Source: Thaumarchaeota archaeon S13 (GTDB taxonomy: Archaea; Thermoproteota; Nitrososphaeria; Nitrososphaerales; Nitrosopumilaceae). Taken from it: 9,042 nucleotides of DNA. A program made the position numbers and the translations under genes. Shown here piece after piece: positions 5,504 to 9,042 of the stretch (positions are counted from its first letter, which is position 1; every line of letters starts with the position of its first letter). The notes beneath the pieces were generated by a model. That model did no database searches, was not told the origin of the DNA, and saw only the letters and a list, made by a program, of their open reading frames with translations. The DNA is taken from assembly GCA_003724275.1 (NCBI GenBank), contig RHFA01000046.1, positions 1 through 9,042 of the forward strand. The letters are read 5' to 3'.

Positions 5504-5671
5504 ATGGCCAGTTGTGCCGAGTGTGACGCGGCGATCGCCCTCCCGGACGACGCAGTGGCAGGGGAGATCGTGACGTGCGCAGAGTGCGGCTCTAGCTTTG
5601 AGCTCGTGGCCTCTGGCGGGTCCATGGCGCTCAAGCCCGCGCAGAGCGTGGGCGAGGACTGGGGGCAGTGA
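5504..5671 (+). CDS. lysW: Alpha-aminoadipate carrier protein LysW, with C-terminal Gln
   Basis: The small acidic carrier on which lysine (and in some archaea ornithine) is built; it shields the amino group of alpha-aminoadipate and is recognised by LysX, LysZ, LysY, LysJ and LysK. The 55-residue product has the expected zinc-ribbon pairs Cys4-x2-Cys7 and Cys25-x2-Cys28 and the family's C-terminal signature GEDWG. The expected last residue is Glu, whose gamma-carboxylate forms the isopeptide bond with aminoadipate. Here the last codon is CAG (5666-5668), so the protein ends in Gln. The reading frame and stop are clear, and the overlap with the lysX GTG (GTGA) would permit GAG equally well, so the change is not forced by the overlap. 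The gene is too short for many gene finders. Identity is firm; how it works with a terminal Gln is open. Confidence 0.92.
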   Translation: MASCAECDAAIALPDDAVAGEIVTCAECGSSFELVASGGSMALKPAQSVGEDWGQ

Positions 5672-6516
5672 CCGCCCCTGCCGCGACGATCCTCTACGAC
5701 ACCGTCCGCTGGGAGGAAAAGGCGCTCTCAGGGGCGGCGCGGAGGGCCGGCGCAGACGTGCGCATGCTCGACTGCCGCTCGCTCTCCCTCGACGTTGACG
5801 GCGAGGCGCGCGGGTATGGCACTGTCCTGCAGCGCTGCGTGAGCTATTACAGGAACGTCCACTCGACTGCGGCCCTTGAGGGCATGGGCGCGCGCGTCAT
5901 CAACTGCCTAAGGACGGGAATGCTCGCAGGCAACAAGCTCTACACGCACATGCTGCTGAGGAAGGCCGGCGTGGCCGTGCCGCGCGCGACGGTCTCGTTC
6001 TCGCGCGACGCGGCCCTCGGGGCCGCCGGAAGGCTCGGGTACCCGTGCGTCATAAAGCCCACCGTCGGGAGCTGGGGCCGCATGATCTCGCGCCTCAGCG
6101 GCGCCGAGGCCGCCTCGGGGATACTCGAGATGCGCGAGGCGATGCACCCGCTATACCAGGTCCACTATGTCGAGGAGTTTGTGAAGAGGCCACCGCGCGA
6201 CATTCGCGCGATCGTCGTAGGCGACAGGGTGGTCGCGGCGATATACCGGCACTCGGACGGCTGGAAGACAAACATGGCCCTCGGCGGCCGCGCCGAGCCG
6301 TGCAGCGTGGGGGCCGAGATGGAGGATGTCTGCATCAGGGCGCGCGACGCGGTCCACGGCGAGATCGTCGGCGTCGACCTAATGGAGGACGAGGCGCGCG
6401 GCCTGCTCGTCCACGAGGTCAACAACACGACAGAGTTCAAGAACACGGTGAGGGTCTGCGGCGTGGACATACCGTCGATCATGGTCTCGCATGCGCTGGA
6501 GGCCGGCCGCCGGTGA
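5668..6516 (+). CDS. lysX: LysW-aminoadipate ligase (ATP-grasp)
   Basis: An ATP-grasp ligase of the RimK/LysX family that joins the amino group of alpha-aminoadipate to the C-terminus of LysW. The 282-residue product begins with the family-like ILYDTVRWEEK and has NCLRTGMLAGNKLYTHMLL at 79-97. VIKPTVGSWGRM at 128-139 contains ATP-binding Lys130. VEEFVKRPPRDIRAIVVGD is at 168-186, GVDLME at 235-240, and HEVNNTTEFKNT at 249-260 carries the Glu and Asn that bind magnesium-ATP. The GTG start overlaps the lysW stop (GTGA). The closely related ArgX uses glutamate; the neighbouring lysW and lysS favour LysX, but specificity cannot be settled by eye. Its natural acceptor here would be the Gln-ending LysW, which makes this enzyme's acceptor site of special interest. 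Confidence 0.9.
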   Translation: MTAPAATILYDTVRWEEKALSGAARRAGADVRMLDCRSLSLDVDGEARGYGTVLQRCVSYYRNVHSTAALEGMGARVINCLRTGMLAGNKLYTHMLLRKAGVAVPRATVSFSRDAALGAAGRLGYPCVIKPTVGSWGRMISRLSGAEAASGILEMREAMHPLYQVHYVEEFVKRPPRDIRAIVVGDRVVAAIYRHSDGWKTNMALGGRAEPCSVGAEMEDVCIRARDAVHGEIVGVDLMEDEARGLLVHEVNNTTEFKNTVRVCGVDIPSIMVSHALEAGRR

Positions 6517-7679
6517 CGCACGAGGCGTCCGTCCCCGTCACGGACAGGTACGCGACAAAGATGCTCGAAAAGGCCCTGCGCCTCCACACTGTCTCGATGT
6601 CAGAGAGGCCCATGGCCGAGTTTCTCGCAGACAAGTGCGACGACCTGGGCTTTGGCGACATACGCATAGACGACGAGGTCGGCAACATTGTGGCGATAAA
6701 GGGCTCGGGCCGGCCCGTCACGATGCTCTGCGGCCACATGGACACGGTTCCCGGCAAGATACGCGTGAGGCGCGAGGGCGACAGGCTCTACGGGAGGGGC
6801 GCGTCAGACGCAAAGGCGCCGCTCATGGCGATGCTCTTTGGGGCCGCGGCGGCCACGGCAAACGGCGGCACGTGCGTCTTTGTCGGGGCAGTCGACGAGG
6901 AGGGCAACGCGACGGGGGCAAAGAGCCTGGCCAGGAACGGCGTGCGCGGGCCGGACGGGCGCGCGATCGCCCTGGACTATGCGATGTTTGGCGAGCCGAG
7001 CGGGATCGGCAAGATCACCGTGGGCTACAAGGGCCGCCTCGCCATCAGCCTCAGGGTCGACGTGGGCAACAGCGGCCACGCCGGCGCGCCGTGGCTGGCG
7101 CGAAACGCCATAGAGGAGTCCGCCGGGATTGCCAGGGCGATAAAGTCCAGGCTAGAGGCCCTCGGCGAGGCCGGCGGGAGGATCAAGGCCCTCACGGCGA
7201 CGGTGACGGAGGTCAGGGGCGGGTCGAGCCACAACATGATGCCGCAGGGGTGCGAGACGACGATGGACATGCGCGTGCCGCCGGGCCTGTCGTGCAAGGG
7301 CGTCGAGCGCGAGCTGTCCTCGTGCGTGAGGGAAGAGTCGGCCTCGAGGGGCGTAGAGGCGTTCTACTCGATACTCGACGAGACCGAGCCCTTTGAGGCC
7401 AGGGCCGACTCTGTGCTGGTCCGCGCGCTCAAGATAGGCACAGTCGAGTGCGGCGAGGCGAGCCCGATGCCCGTGCTCAAGACGGGGACCGGAGACATGA
7501 ACGTCGTCGGCAACGCGCTGGGCATACCCGTGGTCACGTGGGGGCCGGGCGACCCGCACCTGGCCCACATGGCCAACGAGCACGTGTCCATATCCGAGTA
7601 CCTGCGCGCCATCGAGATACTAAAGTCGTCGCTGCGCCAGCTAAAGCGCCTGCATGACAGGGGGCAGGGGCAGTGCTGA
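6513..7679 (+). CDS. lysK: LysW-lysine hydrolase (M20 metallopeptidase family)
   Basis: Cleaves the isopeptide bond of LysW-lysine to release lysine and recycle LysW; probably also acts on LysW-ornithine. The 388-residue product has the M20 zinc-site residues in order. GHMDTVPG has His75 and the following Asp77. GRGASDAKAP has bridging Asp99. DEEGNATGAK has Glu129/Glu130, FGEPSG has Glu161, and the terminal AHMANEH has His352. SGHAGAPW at 188-194 lies in the lid/dimerisation domain. GTG at 6513 overlaps the lysX stop (GTGA) and follows GGAGG at 6498-6502 by 10 bases. An ATG at 6561 is a possible later start, closer to the conserved part. The frame is open far upstream inside lysX, but that is a GC-content artefact. 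The product is somewhat longer than I would expect for LysK (about 350), mostly through the N-terminus. The 3' end overlaps dphB by 7 bases. Confidence 0.9.
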   Translation: MTHEASVPVTDRYATKMLEKALRLHTVSMSERPMAEFLADKCDDLGFGDIRIDDEVGNIVAIKGSGRPVTMLCGHMDTVPGKIRVRREGDRLYGRGASDAKAPLMAMLFGAAAATANGGTCVFVGAVDEEGNATGAKSLARNGVRGPDGRAIALDYAMFGEPSGIGKITVGYKGRLAISLRVDVGNSGHAGAPWLARNAIEESAGIARAIKSRLEALGEAGGRIKALTATVTEVRGGSSHNMMPQGCETTMDMRVPPGLSCKGVERELSSCVREESASRGVEAFYSILDETEPFEARADSVLVRALKIGTVECGEASPMPVLKTGTGDMNVVGNALGIPVVTWGPGDPHLAHMANEHVSISEYLRAIEILKSSLRQLKRLHDRGQGQC

Positions 7680-8719
7680 CGCTAGTCGGGATCGGCGTGG
7701 GCGGCGCGCGCTCGATGGGGGCCGGCGCGCGCGAGGCGATCGCCTCGGCGCGGGCCGTCTACATGGAGACGTTCACTAGCCCCGTTCCGGCCGGGGACGT
7801 CGAGGAGGTCAGGCGCGCCGCCGAGGAGGGGGGCGCGGCGTTTCGAGCAGTGCCGCGCTGGGCCGTCGAGGACGGCGGCGAGATACTCCGCGCCGCGGCG
7901 TCCGGCGACGTCGCGCTTGTCTGCTATGGGGACCCATACGTGGCCACGACGCACATTGAGCTGCGCGCGCGCGCCGCGGCGGCCGGCACGCCGACGCGCA
8001 GCGTGCACGGGGCCTCGGCGCTCACAAGCGTTGTGGGCGAGTGCGGCCTGCACCAGTACAAGGTCGGGCGCACGGCGACGGTGACGCGGGCCGAGGCGAG
8101 CACGCCGTACGGCGTGCTGCGCGAGAACGTCGAGCGCGGCTGCCACACGGTCCTGCTGCTAGAGTACGACGAGGACGCCGGCGCCTTTATGGCGCCGCGC
8201 GAGGCCCTCGCCGCGCTCCTCGCAGTCGAGGGCGAGAGGCGCGAGCTCGCGCTGACGCGCGAGACGTTTGCAGTCATCGCCTCGAGGGTCGGGACCGCGG
8301 GCCAGGCGATCGCCGCCGGCAGCGTGGACCACCTCATGGGCCTTGACGCGGGCGAGCCGCCGCACAGCATTGTCGTGCCCGGCGCGCTCCACTTTACCGA
8401 GGCCGACGCGCTGCGCGCCCTGGCTCGCTGCGAGGGCGAGCCGCGCTCCAACTCGGAGACCGCGCGCAGGGAGGCCCACCGCATGCTCGCAAGGTATGTC
8501 CCCATGGTCGGCGCCGCGATGCGCGAGGCGCGCGAGCGCGGGGCCGACGAGCGCGTGCTCGACTGCGCGCGCGACTATGTCGCCGACGCCGAGGAGTTTC
8601 TGCGCCGCGGCCGCGAGGGCCAGGCGATACTCTGCATAGGGTACGCCGACGGCCTCGTCGACGCGCTGCGCATAGGCGCGGGCCTGGAGCGCGAGGACGG
8701 CGCGCCGGACCGCGGCTAG
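7673..8719 (+). CDS. dphB: Diphthine synthase with fused DUF357-like C-terminal domain
   Basis: A SAM-dependent methyltransferase that methylates the modified histidine of translation elongation factor 2 during diphthamide synthesis. Residues 1 to about 255 are the tetrapyrrole-methylase-like DphB domain: LTLVGIGVG at 2-10, YGDPYVATTH at 85-94, HGASALTSVVGECGLHQYKVGRT at 112-134 and PHSIVVPGALHFTEADAL at 230-247. Archaeal DphB usually ends near there (about 250-265 residues). Residues about 262-340 are an extra helical segment, containing ARDYVADAEEFLRRGREG and AILCIGYADGLVDALRIG, that I read as DUF357-like. The GTG start overlaps lysK by 7 bases, after purine-rich GGGGCAGGGG. It belongs by position to the lysW-X-K run although its role is in translation. 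The DphB call is strong; the DUF357 assignment is from pattern recall and less certain. Confidence 0.9.
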   Translation: MLTLVGIGVGGARSMGAGAREAIASARAVYMETFTSPVPAGDVEEVRRAAEEGGAAFRAVPRWAVEDGGEILRAAASGDVALVCYGDPYVATTHIELRARAAAAGTPTRSVHGASALTSVVGECGLHQYKVGRTATVTRAEASTPYGVLRENVERGCHTVLLLEYDEDAGAFMAPREALAALLAVEGERRELALTRETFAVIASRVGTAGQAIAAGSVDHLMGLDAGEPPHSIVVPGALHFTEADALRALARCEGEPRSNSETARREAHRMLARYVPMVGAAMREARERGADERVLDCARDYVADAEEFLRRGREGQAILCIGYADGLVDALRIGAGLEREDGAPDRG

Positions 8720-8745
8720 GGGAGCCGGAGGCGGGGGAGCTCTGC

Positions 8746-8783
8746 GGGCCGCAGGCCTTGGGCCATTTCGCCCGGGCGCCCGC
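8746..8783. repeat. Intergenic palindromic repeat, copy 2
   Basis: GGGCCGCAGGCC (8746-8757), then T-T-G-GGCC, and after 10 bases GGCGCCCGC (8775-8783), recapitulate the element at 284-317 with two substitutions in the first 18-bp block and a 4-base longer spacer. It begins within a 13-base palindrome (8742-8754). This copy lies 27 bases after the dphB stop and 36 bases before the TATA box of the next gene. Confidence 0.5.
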
Positions 8784-8795
8784 GCTTGCGCCCGG
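8772..8795 (+). terminator. GC-rich hairpin after dphB, possible transcript end
   Basis: CCGGGCGC at 8772-8779 and GCGCCCGG at 8788-8795 form a perfect 8-bp stem with an 8-base loop. It lies between the end of the lysW-dphB run and the next promoter. There is no following T-run, which archaeal polymerase usually needs for intrinsic termination, so a terminator role is weakly supported; it could instead stabilise or mark the 3' end, or be part of the repeat at 8746-8783. Confidence 0.3.
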
Positions 8796-8818
8796 CTGGC
8801 GCAGCGGCGGGACTCTAG

Positions 8819-8825
8819 CTTAAAT
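8819..8825 (+). promoter_or_regulatory. TATA box of the DUF5678-like gene
   Basis: CTTAAAT, within CTAGCTTAAATGG, is centred about 28 bases upstream of the ATG at 8850. The similarity to the lysW box (TTAAATA) and the equal spacing support it. Confidence 0.62.
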
Positions 8826-8849
8826 GGGGCACAATCCCGCCTTCCCGCG

Positions 8850-9042
8850 ATGACGGCGCAGGAGCTTCAGGAAAAGGACGCCGCACCGGCAATGGATTCA
8901 GGCTTTGAGGCGGATCTCGCCCGGCAGCGGGAGGTCTTTGAGGAGCGCGAGGCCGAGCTGCTCGCGAGGCACCCGGGCAAGTTCATAGCCGTCTGCGCCG
9001 GCGAGGTGTTTGTGGCCGACGGAGACACCGAGGTAGTGTCAA
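8850..9042 (+). CDS. DUF5678-like small protein, N-terminal part (runs off right edge)
   Basis: An ATG at 8850, 27-28 bases after a TATA box, opens a frame of 64 codons that continues past the window edge. Residues 1-40 are charged and probably helical (ADLARQREVFEEREAELLA). They are followed by HPGKFIAVCAGEVFVADGDTE, which resembles the DUF5678 pattern of a conserved Gly-Lys-Phe/Trp-hydrophobic strand followed by a Gly-x-Val strand. Such small proteins are common in archaea and have no established function that I know. The gene has its own promoter and is separated from dphB by 130 bases, so it is probably not part of the lysine run. The family call rests on a short segment. Confidence 0.7.
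   Translation, partial: MTAQELQEKDAAPAMDSGFEADLARQREVFEEREAELLARHPGKFIAVCAGEVFVADGDTEVVS

Noticed and set aside
6045..6512. Upstream extension of lysK giving a 544-residue protein
   Set aside because: The extension lies inside lysX in another frame and is Arg-rich nonsense; GTG 6513 with the GTGA overlap and GGAGG fits the operon style.
1..9042. tRNA, rRNA, CRISPR array or insertion sequence
   Set aside because: I saw no tRNA T-loop pattern, no regularly spaced repeats, no transposase motifs and no terminal inverted repeats with target duplications.

Overview
The window looks like a piece of a GC-rich Thaumarchaeota (Nitrososphaerota) genome, of the kind found in sponge-associated Cenarchaeum-like lineages. 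The basis is its gene set: a LysW carrier-protein lysine pathway (the AAA pathway) with an embedded Lrp/AsnC regulator, archaeal diphthine synthase, and a small protein resembling DUF5678. It also has archaeal TATA boxes about 28-31 bases before leaderless-looking starts, many GTG/TTG starts, and frequent ATA (Ile) and AGG (Arg) codons despite the high GC. The assignment rests on style and gene content, not on a database match.

Layout. Bases 1-223 hold two small, unrecognised minus-strand reading frames, the second running off the left edge, with their own TATA box at 248-255. Bases 256-626 are a GC-rich intergenic stretch with palindromes and repeats but no convincing gene. From 659 to 8719 every gene is on the plus strand. 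lysY-lysZ-lysJ-lrp (659-4103) form one tightly coupled run. After a 117-base gap with its own promoter comes lysS (homocitrate synthase, 4221-5477). Then lysW-lysX-lysK-dphB (5504-8719) form another overlapping run, whose promoter sits on the stop codon of lysS. After a 130-base GC-rich gap with a hairpin, a last promoter leads to a truncated DUF5678-like gene (8850 to the right edge).

How the genes work together. LysS makes homocitrate from 2-oxoglutarate and acetyl-CoA. Steps encoded elsewhere (homoaconitase, homoisocitrate dehydrogenase, aminotransferase) would yield alpha-aminoadipate. LysX attaches this to LysW. LysZ phosphorylates the bound intermediate, LysY reduces it, LysJ transaminates it, and LysK releases lysine. 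No argX, argC or argB is seen here, so the LysY/Z/J/K set may also serve arginine synthesis, as in Sulfolobus. The Lrp-family gene in the cluster is a natural candidate for lysine-responsive control. The diphthine synthase gene, fused to a DUF357-like tail, is coupled to lysK with no obvious metabolic link.

Most interesting point: LysW ends in EDWG-Gln instead of the expected EDWG-Glu. The side-chain carboxylate of that terminal Glu is the known attachment point for the pathway's intermediates, so this LysW either needs deamidation (as Pup-Gln does in actinobacteria), uses different chemistry, or reflects a sequence error.
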